A stretch of DNA of 64,000 bases from Tectiglobus sp965215755 (GTDB taxonomy: Bacteria; Pseudomonadota; Alphaproteobacteria; Rhizobiales; Hyphomicrobiaceae). Location of the stretch: positions 3,100,001 through 3,164,000 of the forward strand of contig OZ244119.1 in NCBI GenBank assembly GCA_965215755.1, written 5' to 3'. The position numbers and the translations under genes are program-made. The notes below the pieces were generated by a model. That model ran no database searches, had not been told where the DNA came from, and saw nothing but the letters and a program-made list of their open reading frames with translations. Positions 7,731 through 16,972 of the stretch are shown piece after piece; the first letter of the stretch is position 1, and each line of letters starts with the position of its first letter.

Positions 7731-10172
7731 GTGTCAGATTTCCCTTCAACCGCGCGTGTCGTCATCATCGGAGGCGGTGCTGTCGGAGTTTCCGGCCTTT
7801 ACCATCTCGCTCAGGCCGGATGGACAGACTGTGTGCTTCTGGAAAAGAACGAACTGACCTCGGGTTCGACGTGGCATGCAGCCGGCAATTGTCCGAATTT
7901 TAGTGGTTCCTGGGCGGTCATGAACATGCAGCGTTATTCGCTGGAGATGTACCGAGGCCTTGCAGACGCTGTCGACTATCCCATGAATTATCATGTGACT
8001 GGCGCCCTCCGCCTCGCGCATACGAAGGAGCGCATGCAGGAGTTTGAGCGCGTTGCGGGAATGGGGCGGTATCAAGGATTGCAGATGGACATCTGCACGC
8101 CGGCTGAGCTGCAGGAGCATTTTCCGTTTATGGAAACTCATGACCTGGCCGGTGGTCTTTGGGATCCCTTGGATGGTGATATCGATCCTGCGCAGCTGAC
8201 CCAGGCTATGGCCAAGGGTGCGCGCGATCTCGGGCAAAAGATTATCCGCTTCACACCGGCAACCGGCATATCGCGGGATGGCGATGAATGGGTCGTGCAG
8301 ACAGAGAAGGGTGACATCCGGTGCGAATATGTGGTCAACGCGGCGGGTTACTATGCGCAGCGCATTGGCGAGTGGTTCAAGCCTTATGGTGGGCGAACCG
8401 TGCCAATGGTGGTGATGAGCCATCAGTACTTCCTGACAGAGGAAATACCGGAGATTGAAGCGTGGACCAAGGACAATGGCCGAAAGTTGCCGATGATCCG
8501 CGACGTCGACATCTCGTACTATCTGCGCCAGGACAAGAATGGTCTCAACCTCGGCCCTTACGAGCGCAATTGTAAGGCGCACTGGGTGACGCCCGACGAC
8601 CCGATGCCGGATGACTTCTCATTCCAGCTCTATCCTGATGACCTGGACCGGTTGGAATTCTACATCGAAGATGCAATCGGCCGGGTTCCACTGTTGGGCA
8701 CCCAAGGCGTTGGACGAGTCATCAATGGGCCGATCCCGTATGCGCCGGACGGCCTGCCGCTGATTGGACCAATGCCAGGCGTCAAGAATGCTTTCGAAGC
8801 CCACTGTTTCACGTTCGGTATCGTCCAGGCCGGAGGCGCCGGTAAAGTCCTCGCTGAGTGGATTACTGAAGGGACAACCGAGTGGGATATGTGGGCGGTC
8901 GACCCCCGGCGTTACACTGACTACACCGATCATGACTACTGCTACCAGAAGGCCATGGAGACCTATGGCCATGAATATGCAATGCACTTTCCGCATTTCG
9001 AGTGGCCGGCTGGCCGGGACAAGAAGCACTCGCCTGTCCACGACAAGTTGAAGGCGCTGGGCGCACAGTTCGGTGCTGTCAATGGCTGGGAGCGGGCCAA
9101 TTGGTTTGCACAACCTGGTGATGATACGTCACTGGAGGCAGCTGAAACCTGGGAACGGGACGGTCCTTGGGAGCAGCGCGTGCGCGAGGAGTGTGAAGCC
9201 GTACGCGATCACGTCGGTGTTCTTGATCTTTGTGGATTCTCGCGATTCAAGCTCAGTGGGGATGGTGCGGCAGCCTGGTTGCGTTCGCAGATCACTGGTG
9301 CGTTGCCGCGTGTCGGGCGTATCGGCCTCGGTTATTTCGCCGACGATAAAGGCCGTATCATCACCGAAATGTCCGTCATGCGGGTTGGTGATGATGAGAT
9401 AATTCTGATCACGGCCGCGGCTGCGCAGTGGCATGACTTTGAGCTCTTGTCCAAGTCTCTCCCTGCTGGTCTGTCTCTGACCGATCTGACGACGGACTAC
9501 AGTACACTGGTGGTGACCGGCCCTCAGTCACGCGCCCTACTTTCAAGCATGACCGATGCAGATCTTTCGCTGCCATGGTTGACGCATCAGGAAGCTAAGG
9601 TTGCAGGGCAGCCCGCGCGACTTGTACGGGTCTCTTTTGCGGGAGAACTTGGTTGGGAAATCCATGCTGAGAATGCCTACATCCCGGCAATCTATGATGC
9701 CGTGATCAGCGGCGGTGCCAAGCCTTACGGCATGTTTGCAATGAATGCGTTACGACTGGAGAAGGGTTATCGGGCTTGGAAAGGTGACCTCTCGACAGAC
9801 TACACTCTGTTGGAAGGTGGACTTGACCGTTTCATCAAGTGGGACAAGCCCGAGTTTATTGGTAAGGAAGCCCTGCAGCTTGAGCAGCAGCGAGGTTCCG
9901 CAAAGCGCTTCGTGACCTGTATCGTCGAAGCCGATGATTTTGATGCACCTTACATGTCAACCATCTGGCACGGTGACGACGTCGTCGGAGAGACAACATC
10001 GGGTGGTTACGGCTACCGCGTTAGCGCTTCGATCGCGTTGGGTGTCGTTCGTTCCGATCTGTCGAAGCCGGGAACGGAGCTGGAGGTCGAGATCTTCGGT
10101 AAGCGCTGTAAAGCTGTTGTGCAGGAAGACCAACCACTCTGGGATCCTGAGAATGCGAGGTTGAGAGCATGA
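7731..10172 (+). CDS. Dimethylglycine/sarcosine dehydrogenase-like flavoprotein with GcvT domain (first copy)
   Basis: An 813-residue protein: N-terminal DAO-type FAD domain (residues about 8-400) and a C-terminal folate-binding GcvT/aminomethyltransferase domain (about 430-810). The dinucleotide-binding GGGAVG is at 14-19, and the covalent-FAD histidine of this family is in STWHAAG (His49). The start is GTG at 7731, with GGAGG before it; an upstream frame extension lacks a ribosome site and overlaps the regulator. Enzymes of this family demethylate dimethylglycine, sarcosine or related N-methyl compounds, passing the methyl group to tetrahydrofolate. After WHAAG the sequence (NCPNFSGSW) differs from the usual LIAQLR-like continuation in the second copy, so the substrate may differ. 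It overlaps the next gene by 4 bases (ATGA). Confidence 0.87.
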   Translation: MSDFPSTARVVIIGGGAVGVSGLYHLAQAGWTDCVLLEKNELTSGSTWHAAGNCPNFSGSWAVMNMQRYSLEMYRGLADAVDYPMNYHVTGALRLAHTKERMQEFERVAGMGRYQGLQMDICTPAELQEHFPFMETHDLAGGLWDPLDGDIDPAQLTQAMAKGARDLGQKIIRFTPATGISRDGDEWVVQTEKGDIRCEYVVNAAGYYAQRIGEWFKPYGGRTVPMVVMSHQYFLTEEIPEIEAWTKDNGRKLPMIRDVDISYYLRQDKNGLNLGPYERNCKAHWVTPDDPMPDDFSFQLYPDDLDRLEFYIEDAIGRVPLLGTQGVGRVINGPIPYAPDGLPLIGPMPGVKNAFEAHCFTFGIVQAGGAGKVLAEWITEGTTEWDMWAVDPRRYTDYTDHDYCYQKAMETYGHEYAMHFPHFEWPAGRDKKHSPVHDKLKALGAQFGAVNGWERANWFAQPGDDTSLEAAETWERDGPWEQRVREECEAVRDHVGVLDLCGFSRFKLSGDGAAAWLRSQITGALPRVGRIGLGYFADDKGRIITEMSVMRVGDDEIILITAAAAQWHDFELLSKSLPAGLSLTDLTTDYSTLVVTGPQSRALLSSMTDADLSLPWLTHQEAKVAGQPARLVRVSFAGELGWEIHAENAYIPAIYDAVISGGAKPYGMFAMNALRLEKGYRAWKGDLSTDYTLLEGGLDRFIKWDKPEFIGKEALQLEQQRGSAKRFVTCIVEADDFDAPYMSTIWHGDDVVGETTSGGYGYRVSASIALGVVRSDLSKPGTELEVEIFGKRCKAVVQEDQPLWDPENARLRA

Positions 10173-12616
10173 GCAAGCGCCCCCCACTCCACGCACGCGC
10201 CGTTATCATTGGCGGTGGTATTGCCGGTTGCTCGGTCGCCTATCATCTGGTCAAGCAGGGCTGGTCGGATGTTGTGCTGCTGGAAGCCAATCAATTGACA
10301 GGTGGAACGACCTGGCATGCTGCGGGTCTCATCGCCCAACTTCGCGCCACCAAGAACATGACCCGGCTGGCTAAGTACAGCCAGGAACTCTATGGCGAAC
10401 TCGAAGCTGAAACCGAGGTCGCGACAGGTTTCAGGCGATGTGGTTCGATTACTGTGGCACTGACGGAAGAGCGCAAAGAAGAGATCTACCGTCAGGCATC
10501 GATGGCTCGGGCCTTTGGGGTTGAGGTTGAAGAGATTTCGGCCGCGGAGGTCAAGCAGCGCTATGCGTATCTGAACACCGATGATGTCACGGGCGCAGTC
10601 TATCTTCCAAAGGACGGTCAGGGCGATCCAGGCAATATTGCATTGGCTTTGGCAAAAGGTGCCCGGCTCAAGGGTGCGCAGATCATTGAAGGTGTTCGTG
10701 TTACCAGCATTCAGAAGAGCAATGGTCGCGTAACAGGTGTGTCTTGGTCTCAAGGAGAAGACCAGGGCGAGATTGCCGCTGACTATGTTGTTAATTGCGG
10801 TGGCATGTGGGGGCATCAGATTGGCCGGATGGCAGGCGTTGCCGTGCCGCTTCATGCCTGCGAACATTTCTACATTGTTACCGAAGCGATCGAGGGGCTG
10901 ACGCAGCTTCCCGTTCTCCGTGTGCCTGACGAGTGCGCTTACTACAAGGAAGATGCTGGCAAGATCCTGCTGGGCGCATTTGAGCCAGTATCAAAGCCCT
11001 GGGGTATGAACGGTATTCCGGATGATTTCTGCTTTGATCAACTCCCCGAAGATTTTGAGCATTTCGAGCCCATTTTGGAGAAGGCGGTCAACCGCTTCCC
11101 GACATTGGCAGAAACCGGCATACATACGTTCTTCAATGGACCTGAGAGCTTCACACCGGATGACGCGTATCATCTCGGTGAAGCACCCAACCTCAAGAAC
11201 TTCTTTGTCTGCGCGGGTTTCAATTCAATCGGGATTCAATCTTCGGGTGGTGCCGGGATGGCGCTAGCACATTGGATGGAACACGGTCATCCCCCATTCG
11301 ATGTCTCCGATGTCGACATTCGGCGTATGCAGCCATTTCAGGCCAACAAGACTTATTTGTTTGAGCGCTCTAAAGAGACGCTTGGATTGCTCTACGCAGA
11401 TCATTTTCCCTATCGCCAGATGGCAACTGCCCGGGGTGTCAGGCGCTCACCGTTCCATGATTATTTGAAACGCGAAGGCGCAGTTTTTGGTGAGATTGCT
11501 GGTTGGGAACGTGCCAATTGGTTTGCCAATCCGGATCAGGAGCGTGCGTACAACTACTCGTGGAAGCGCCAGAACTGGTTTGAGAACAACCGCGCCGAAC
11601 ACATGGCGGTCAGAAACAACGTCGGCATGTACGACATGACATCGTTCGGAAAAATCCGTGTCGAAGGTCCTGATGCGGAAGCTTTTCTCAACCATGTGTG
11701 CGGTAACAATCTCTCGGTGGCGCCAGGCAAAATTGTCTACACGCAGTTTCTGAATGAGCGCGGTGGTATTGAGGCGGATGTCACGGTGACTCGGCTCTCG
11801 GAAACCTCTTACATTGTTGTGACGCCGGCAGCGACCGTGCAGCGCGAACTGTACTGGATGAACCGGCACAAGCACGATAAGAACGTGGTCATTATCGATG
11901 TCACCTCAGGAGAAGGTGTACTTGCGGTCATGGGGCCCAATGCGCGCCAACTGCTTGAGAAGGTATCCCCTCACGATTGGTCAACAGAGAACCATCCGTT
12001 TGGTACGGCGCAACAGATCGAGCTCGGTATGGGGCTCGCGCGAGCGCACCGCGTGACCTACGTCGGTGAGCTCGGCTGGGAGCTCTATATACCGACCGAT
12101 ATGGCGGCCCATGCATTCGAAACTCTCTGGGCGGCTGGCCAGGACCTGGATCTGAAGTTGTGCGGAATGCATATGATGGATTCAGCGAGAATTGAAAAAG
12201 CCTTCCGCCATTTTGGTCACGATATCACTGATGAAGATCACGTGCTCGAGGCAGGGCTTGGCTTTGCAGTCAAGACAGCCAAGCCCGAATTCGTTGGGCG
12301 TGATGCTGTCTTGCGTAAGAAGGATGATGGGCTCGAAATGCGTCTTGTGCAGTTCTTGCTGCAAGATCCAGAACCGCTGCTCTTCCACCATGAGCCTGTC
12401 GTGCGAGACGGCGAGATTGTCTCTTACTTGACCTCCGGAAACTATGGGCACCATCTTGGCGGTGCTATTGGTCTTGGATATGTGCCTTGCAAAGGAGAGA
12501 GCATCGACCAACTACTCGCTTCGAATTTTGAGATCGAGATTGCGGGAACGCGGGTCAAGGCTACCGCGTCGGTAAAGCCGCTCTATGATCCGAAGTCAGA
12601 GCGCGTGCGTGTATAA
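10169..12616 (+). CDS. Dimethylglycine/sarcosine dehydrogenase-like flavoprotein with GcvT domain (second copy)
   Basis: An 815-residue paralogue of the preceding protein with the same two-domain layout: FAD domain with GGGIAG at 15-20 and covalent-FAD His50 in TTWHAAGL, a central FAO_M-type region, and a C-terminal GcvT domain (NERGGIEADVTVTRL, YVGELGWELYIP). The WHAAGLIAQLRAT segment matches typical dimethylglycine dehydrogenases more closely than the first copy. Coupled translation with the first gene suggests a shared pathway or a heteromeric enzyme. The likely reaction is oxidative N-demethylation with transfer of the one-carbon unit to folate and electrons to an ETF. The exact substrate cannot be told from the sequence. 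Confidence 0.88.
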   Translation: MSKRPPLHARAVIIGGGIAGCSVAYHLVKQGWSDVVLLEANQLTGGTTWHAAGLIAQLRATKNMTRLAKYSQELYGELEAETEVATGFRRCGSITVALTEERKEEIYRQASMARAFGVEVEEISAAEVKQRYAYLNTDDVTGAVYLPKDGQGDPGNIALALAKGARLKGAQIIEGVRVTSIQKSNGRVTGVSWSQGEDQGEIAADYVVNCGGMWGHQIGRMAGVAVPLHACEHFYIVTEAIEGLTQLPVLRVPDECAYYKEDAGKILLGAFEPVSKPWGMNGIPDDFCFDQLPEDFEHFEPILEKAVNRFPTLAETGIHTFFNGPESFTPDDAYHLGEAPNLKNFFVCAGFNSIGIQSSGGAGMALAHWMEHGHPPFDVSDVDIRRMQPFQANKTYLFERSKETLGLLYADHFPYRQMATARGVRRSPFHDYLKREGAVFGEIAGWERANWFANPDQERAYNYSWKRQNWFENNRAEHMAVRNNVGMYDMTSFGKIRVEGPDAEAFLNHVCGNNLSVAPGKIVYTQFLNERGGIEADVTVTRLSETSYIVVTPAATVQRELYWMNRHKHDKNVVIIDVTSGEGVLAVMGPNARQLLEKVSPHDWSTENHPFGTAQQIELGMGLARAHRVTYVGELGWELYIPTDMAAHAFETLWAAGQDLDLKLCGMHMMDSARIEKAFRHFGHDITDEDHVLEAGLGFAVKTAKPEFVGRDAVLRKKDDGLEMRLVQFLLQDPEPLLFHHEPVVRDGEIVSYLTSGNYGHHLGGAIGLGYVPCKGESIDQLLASNFEIEIAGTRVKATASVKPLYDPKSERVRV

Positions 12617-12917
12617 TACTCGCGCTTGGCAACGTCTCGGCTGAAGCGTTTCGTTGGCGCTTGGCAAAGTAGAATTTCAGTTACGGCAAGCAGCCGGCAT
12701 TTTTATTGTGGCCGGTTGCTCTATCGTCTGTGTTTCCAATTGTATTCGCGTATTTGTTTCAAGTTATCTGTATCCTTGATGGCATGCGATTAATGTAAAC
12801 CTAACCTTCACTGTCTAATATCTCATCTGTCTGAATGTTTGTTAGCGAGTTTGCGCGTGCAGCCGTGTTTGAACCCGGCTGCGATTTGGCACGCCATAAG
12901 CCTTTGGAAGAGTATGT
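12617..12917. other. Intergenic region with two GC-rich hairpins
   Basis: After the flavoprotein genes a stem-loop lies at 12689-12720 (AGCAGCCGGC paired with GCCGGTTGCT, one G-T pair), probably ending or stabilising that transcript although no T tract follows. A second hairpin at 12859-12882 pairs GCAGCCG with CGGCTGC in what would be the leader of the diguanylate cyclase mRNA. No gene is seen. Confidence 0.45.
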
Positions 12918-14486
12918 ATGCTTTTGAGTAATTTAGATCGCCGCTCACACGTTTCAGATCAAAGTGGAACGGCTTCGTCGCTACAGGAAGCCGTTTCGGG
13001 AGCTGAGGATGCTGCTCTCGAGATTATCGATTCGATGGAGCAAGGCGTTCTTGTCTGGTCGGCTGATGGCGACTGCGTCATGCACAATCAACGAATCTTC
13101 GAAGTTCTAGAACTGCGCTCCGACGATATTTACAAGGGGCGGTCACGGAGTGACTTTCTTGGACTTGCCGTGAAGCGCGGCGAAATCACGGCCGACACGG
13201 CAGAGCAAACAGAGCGCAGGTTCAGCAGCTCATCTCCGTTCCAATTTGATCGGCAGTTGCCATCCGGCAGGGTTGTTTCGACCAATGCACGGCCGATGTC
13301 GTCGGGCGGTTTTGTTGTTACCTTCACTGATGTGACGGCTTCGCGACAGAATGAAACCAAGCTTGCTGAGGCAATTGGAAAAGCAGAAGAGTCGGAAGCA
13401 CGTGCGATGAAGTCGCTGTATTCCGAGCAGGCGCGCCAGCGTGAAATGCTGCTATTGTCAGAACTCGACGAATGGCTGCAGTCTTGCCAGTCTTTGTCGG
13501 AGCTCTTCCAGATCGTGACGAGTTTCATGAGCCGTTTACTGCCTGGCACAGCCGGTGAACTCTATATCTACAGTAATTCCCGCGATGTGCTGGATGGGTC
13601 CTGCCACTGGAATTGCGCCGGAACGATTGATCATATCCAACCGGATGCTTGCTGGTCGCTGCGGCGTGGGCGGCCTTACGAATATGGGTCTGGGACGATC
13701 AGCATGATCTGCTCACATGTTGATCATGGGACTGGCGGACTGGACCTCGGAGACCGTGCTGAGCTCAATTATTTATGCCTGCCGATCGTTGCGCATGGAG
13801 ACACGGTCGGGTTGCTTCACATCCGGTTCAATGCATCACCAGTCAAGACATCTAACCAAGACCAGTTTGAGGACCCGCGCCGCTTCGCGATCCAGTGTGC
13901 CGAGCATATTAGTTTAGCCATAGCCAACGTCAAACTTCGGGACGAATTGCGCGATCAATCAACCCGTGATGCCCTCACCGGACTATTCAACCGACGCTAC
14001 TTCATGGAAGCACTTCGCAGTGAGATCGGACGCTGTCAGCGCAATGATACGCAACTCGGCCTGATCTCGTTCGATGCCGACAACTTCAAAGTGTTCAATG
14101 ACAACCATGGCCATGATGCCGGTGATGTCGTGCTGCGGGAGATCTCTGATTGTATGCGGTCGCTGTTCACCGGCAATGAGATTCTCTGTCGGTTTGGCGG
14201 TGAAGAATTCAGTATTCTGCTACCCGGCGTAAACGGTGACGAAGCCTTTGTTGCTGCTGAGCGTCTGCGCCAGTCCGTGGCAGGGTTGATCATCAACTAT
14301 GGGGGTAACAAACTGCCGACCATCACGGTGAGCGGCGGAGTTGCGACTTATCCCGGTGACGGAAAGTTCCCACAAGATATGCTGAATGCTGCTGACAAAG
14401 CGCTCTATCGGGCGAAAGCAGAAGGCCGCAATCGAATGTGTAAGGCCATAGATCTGCCGCAGATTGCACTCGAAGCTGCCGAGTAA
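12918..14486 (+). CDS. Diguanylate cyclase with PAS and GAF-like sensor domains
   Basis: A 522-residue soluble protein. Residues about 35-140 form a PAS-type domain (MEQGVLVWSADGDCVMHNQR, a PAS-7-like segment). A coiled linker (about 145-190) leads to a GAF-like domain (about 190-345), and a GGDEF domain occupies about 350-515. The catalytic motif is GGEEF near residue 427, with the conserved DALTGLFNRR before it, so it should make cyclic di-GMP. The product-inhibition RxxD motif, expected nine residues before GGEEF, reads TGNE here, so classical feedback inhibition is probably absent. No membrane segment is seen. The gene stands alone, convergent with the next one at 12 bp. Confidence 0.92.
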   Translation: MLLSNLDRRSHVSDQSGTASSLQEAVSGAEDAALEIIDSMEQGVLVWSADGDCVMHNQRIFEVLELRSDDIYKGRSRSDFLGLAVKRGEITADTAEQTERRFSSSSPFQFDRQLPSGRVVSTNARPMSSGGFVVTFTDVTASRQNETKLAEAIGKAEESEARAMKSLYSEQARQREMLLLSELDEWLQSCQSLSELFQIVTSFMSRLLPGTAGELYIYSNSRDVLDGSCHWNCAGTIDHIQPDACWSLRRGRPYEYGSGTISMICSHVDHGTGGLDLGDRAELNYLCLPIVAHGDTVGLLHIRFNASPVKTSNQDQFEDPRRFAIQCAEHISLAIANVKLRDELRDQSTRDALTGLFNRRYFMEALRSEIGRCQRNDTQLGLISFDADNFKVFNDNHGHDAGDVVLREISDCMRSLFTGNEILCRFGGEEFSILLPGVNGDEAFVAAERLRQSVAGLIINYGGNKLPTITVSGGVATYPGDGKFPQDMLNAADKALYRAKAEGRNRMCKAIDLPQIALEAAE

Positions 14487-14498
14487 AGGCGCCTTGTC

Positions 14499-14912
14499 CT
14501 AACTCCATCCAAGCGCCTTCAACGCCATGCCCGAATGCCAGATCTTGGTGACGTGGCTGATCCTGTCACCATCAAACTCCATCACATAGACATAGTCGGA
14601 TTCGACGCTTTTGCCGGTCGGTGGAACCGGCCCGCCGTCGCCTGTGTGTGTTGCTTTGAAGACCCCATAAGCGCTGACGTTTTGACGTTCGTTATCGGTG
14701 GCAAAGGCCTTCAATTCGTAGTGCGCATTGGGCAGAGGCCCGAAGATCCCTTTCATCCAGTCGGCGTAGGCTGCAAGAGTGGTGACTTCAATGAGTGGTT
14801 CGGCCTGACAGGAGAACGAAGCTCGCTCATGACAGAACGGTTTGCATCCGTCCCAACCTTGACCCGTCTCGCAAGCCTCGAAGAATTTGCTGGCGGTATC
14901 TGCAATACTCAT
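14499..14912 (-). CDS. NTF2/SnoaL-like small protein
   Basis: A 137-residue protein with an NTF2-like alpha+beta barrel pattern: an N-terminal helix (ADTASKFFEACETGQGWDGC), the PFCHERASFSCQAEPL strand region, WMKGIFGPLPNAHYEL and the C-terminal YVYVMEFDGDRISHVTKIWH. Relatives include SnoaL polyketide cyclases, ketosteroid isomerases and many proteins without known function. The start at 14912 has GGAGG at about 6 bases; an upstream ATG at 14936 lacks one. The family is secure, the substrate unknown. Confidence 0.8.
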   Translation of the reverse strand: MSIADTASKFFEACETGQGWDGCKPFCHERASFSCQAEPLIEVTTLAAYADWMKGIFGPLPNAHYELKAFATDNERQNVSAYGVFKATHTGDGGPVPPTGKSVESDYVYVMEFDGDRISHVTKIWHSGMALKALGWS

Positions 14913-15079
14913 GGTGTCCTCCAAATTCATCGGCACGATGCCTTCAAGCGTACGGTGGTGAGCACAGGCAAGGCAACTTGCAAAATTCTGAGTGGATTGT
15001 GAAGCAGATCACGGTCGCGCGTTTCCGGGTGTCCTAACTTCCTTGCAACAGGACGACACAAACATAAGGAAACGAACCG

Positions 15080-15235
15080 ATGCCACAGAATATTGAAAGC
15101 CTGCTGCAGTTTGCTGATCACGACGATGACTATCTTGATGGTCTGGACTTGGTCGTCGCGGGTGCTCCGCTTGAGGACTTCGATGAGACCGCGCTGATCG
15201 ATGACGAGGACTTTGCGGTCTTTGATGATGCTTAA
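15080..15235 (+). CDS. Short, highly acidic protein of unknown function
   Basis: A 51-residue frame with AAGGA about 8 bases before its ATG. The sequence is strongly acidic: 15 Asp and 4 Glu with almost no basic residues (FADHDDDYLDGLDL, ETALIDDEDFAVFDDA). There is no signal peptide or membrane segment. It sits alone between a minus-strand gene and a gene-poor 430-bp stretch. The clean ribosome site and consistent composition support a real peptide, perhaps a metal- or protein-binding acidic peptide; that is a guess from composition. Confidence 0.5.
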   Translation: MPQNIESLLQFADHDDDYLDGLDLVVAGAPLEDFDETALIDDEDFAVFDDA

Positions 15236-15662
15236 ACCAGCCGGCCTCGCGACGAGGCATGCTTTCTACCAATCAGGGTCGTTCGCCAATCTCGAAGGCG
15301 GTTTCTCGGCCCTGTCTTCCGTTCGAGGCACAATTGTTCACCAGTAAACGGGTGTTGAACAGTGAACGGGCTGATTTTGGTGCAGAGCGCGTTATCATCT
15401 GTACTCCTCTATCCGCTCACAATTCCTGATTTCCCGGCTTTTTTGTTGCGGTTTGTTCTGTTGCCGGACAGGACTACGTGTATCCAGCTGCCGTCAATCG
15501 CACTGAGGGCGATACGATACTGTTTGTTCGTTGGGTCACAGGGGCGAAATAAATGGCGAAAGTCTTATGGTGTTTTTCACGCCAAGCCCTATGAGTTCCG
15601 AATTCGGGTGGCAATCTGCAGGCGACTTGAGTATTTCGGCAAATGTTGTTTGAGGCTTTCGC
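15236..15662. other. Stretch without a convincing gene
   Basis: Frames exist on both strands (15362-15739 plus, 15474-15914 minus), but they overlap the next real gene, lack ribosome sites and resemble no family. It may hold the promoter of the following membrane protein and ELM1-family pair. Nothing else is seen. Confidence 0.4.
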
Positions 15663-15869
15663 ATGCGGCTGTGGCTGCTCATTCCAGGCAGTATCCTCTT
15701 GATCGTCGGCATCTTGATGATGTTTTCCATCGCGTTTAGTTTTGTGGTGGGCATTTTTCAGGAAGGTGGTCTTGCAGCGATCACGATCTGGCATGTCGCC
15801 TTCCCAATCATTCCGGTGGCCGTGGGATTGGTCATGGTGTGGTTCGCGCCAAAGAATGAAAAGTCCTAA
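15663..15869 (+). CDS. Small two-segment membrane protein
   Basis: A 68-residue protein with two hydrophobic segments: LWLLIPGSILLIVGILMMFS at residues 3-22 and about 38-62 (TIWHVAFPIIPVAVGLVMVW). It ends in a short charged tail (APKNEKS). GAGG lies about 9 bases before the ATG. It precedes the ELM1-family gene by 6 bp and is probably cotranscribed with it. No function is recognised. Confidence 0.65.
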   Translation: MRLWLLIPGSILLIVGILMMFSIAFSFVVGIFQEGGLAAITIWHVAFPIIPVAVGLVMVWFAPKNEKS

Positions 15870-15875
15870 TTCGTC

Positions 15876-16883
15876 ATGAAACTCCTGTTGCTTAGCGATG
15901 ACCGCCCGGGACATGCCAATCTATCGGAAGGGATTGCTGCCGCCATTGCGCGCCATCACACAGTCTCGATTGAACGGATGGATGTCTCGCGTGGACGTTG
16001 GCCTGGGCCGGTTGCCGCGCTTGCGACACGGTCGGTGTTTTCAGATGCTCGAATTCTCTCGACGATATATGGCATCAATCCAGACGAACTCCCGGCGGCA
16101 GATATTGTGATCTCCGCCGGTTCAGAGACGTTGGCCGCGAATATCTGTGCGGCGCGGCTGCTTGGTGCGCAGAATATCTTCTATGGTTCACTGCGTCAGT
16201 ATCGCGCCAGTGATTTTACGCTGGTCCTGACGTCCTATCGGCAATTGGTCAAGGGTTCAAATGTCGTTCAGGCGATGAAGCCATCGGCGCTCGATCCTGA
16301 TACCATTCCTGCTGTAGAGGCGGGCCAAGCGCCACGATGCCTGGGGCTGCTTGTGGGCGGGCCGAGCGGGGGGATCAACTATACAAAGAGCGATTGGCAA
16401 CAACTGTCTGATCTCCTAACCGCCACAAAACATCAGGCTGGTATCGCGTGGATCGTCAGCAATTCGCGACGAACGCCGCACGAGGCTACGGCTTTGTTGC
16501 GAGATCTCGCGACTGAGGACGGCCCGATCCGTCACTTCATTAATGTTGACGATCCAGGCGGCATGACGCTTCCAGACTTGTTTCGCGACGTCGATGGAGT
16601 TGTTTGTACGGCTGACTCAAGCAGTATGATTTCTGAAGTGATCTGGGCGCGGCGGCCCTTGCTTGCGGTATCACCCAGCATGTTTCGGCTTACGCGAAAA
16701 GAAGCCGAGTATCGCAAGTGGCTGGGGCAAAGCGGCTGGTATGCGTCTGCCAGCCTTGCAACCTTGAGTGCTGACGATCTCATTGCTCGATTGGCCAGCA
16801 CCAAACCGCTAACTGAGAATCCGCTCGATTGGTATGCAGCGTTGCTGGGGCAGCATCTGGATCTGGAGGGGCGGCCAACATAA
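15876..16883 (+). CDS. ELM1-family (DUF1022) protein, glycosyltransferase-like fold
   Basis: A 335-residue protein of the family named after plant mitochondrial-fission factor ELM1 and widespread in alphaproteobacteria. Visible marks are the N-terminal LLLSDDRPGHANLSEGIA, the central IVISAGSETLAANICAARLL, LLVGGPSGGINYTKSDWQQL, and the C-terminal VVCTADSSSMISEVIWARRP. The last resembles the donor-binding part of GT-B enzymes. Bacterial members have no settled role; a part in envelope or cell-division processes is possible. It follows a small membrane protein by 6 bp. A terminator hairpin follows directly. Confidence 0.85.
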   Translation: MKLLLLSDDRPGHANLSEGIAAAIARHHTVSIERMDVSRGRWPGPVAALATRSVFSDARILSTIYGINPDELPAADIVISAGSETLAANICAARLLGAQNIFYGSLRQYRASDFTLVLTSYRQLVKGSNVVQAMKPSALDPDTIPAVEAGQAPRCLGLLVGGPSGGINYTKSDWQQLSDLLTATKHQAGIAWIVSNSRRTPHEATALLRDLATEDGPIRHFINVDDPGGMTLPDLFRDVDGVVCTADSSSMISEVIWARRPLLAVSPSMFRLTRKEAEYRKWLGQSGWYASASLATLSADDLIARLASTKPLTENPLDWYAALLGQHLDLEGRPT

Positions 16884-16886
16884 GAA

Positions 16887-16922
16887 AGCCGGCGACTACT
16901 TCATGATGAGTGGTCACCGGCT
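16887..16922. terminator. Stem-loop between the ELM1-family gene and convergent sodB
   Basis: AGCCGGCGACTA (16887-16898) pairs with TGGTCACCGGCT (16911-16922) with two weak positions and a 12-base loop. It begins 3 bp after the stop of the plus gene and 50 bp from the end of the minus gene, so it can serve both directions. No long T tract is present. Confidence 0.55.
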
Positions 16923-16972
16923 CATAGACTGCCAATCAGGAACGTTGAAAGTACCTGATATCGCTCAATTTG

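Noticed and set aside
7746..8582. Long minus-strand frame (278 residues) over the first flavoprotein gene
   Set aside because: It lies fully inside a well-supported gene with clear domains; the frame has no recognisable motif or ribosome site and is an antisense shadow.
10013..10867. Minus-strand frame of 284 residues over the two flavoprotein genes
   Set aside because: Antisense to conserved coding sequence on the plus strand, no domain seen.
15474..15914. Minus frame of 146 residues over a small membrane protein
   Set aside because: It covers the plus-strand membrane protein and overlaps the ELM1-family gene, with no supporting signal.
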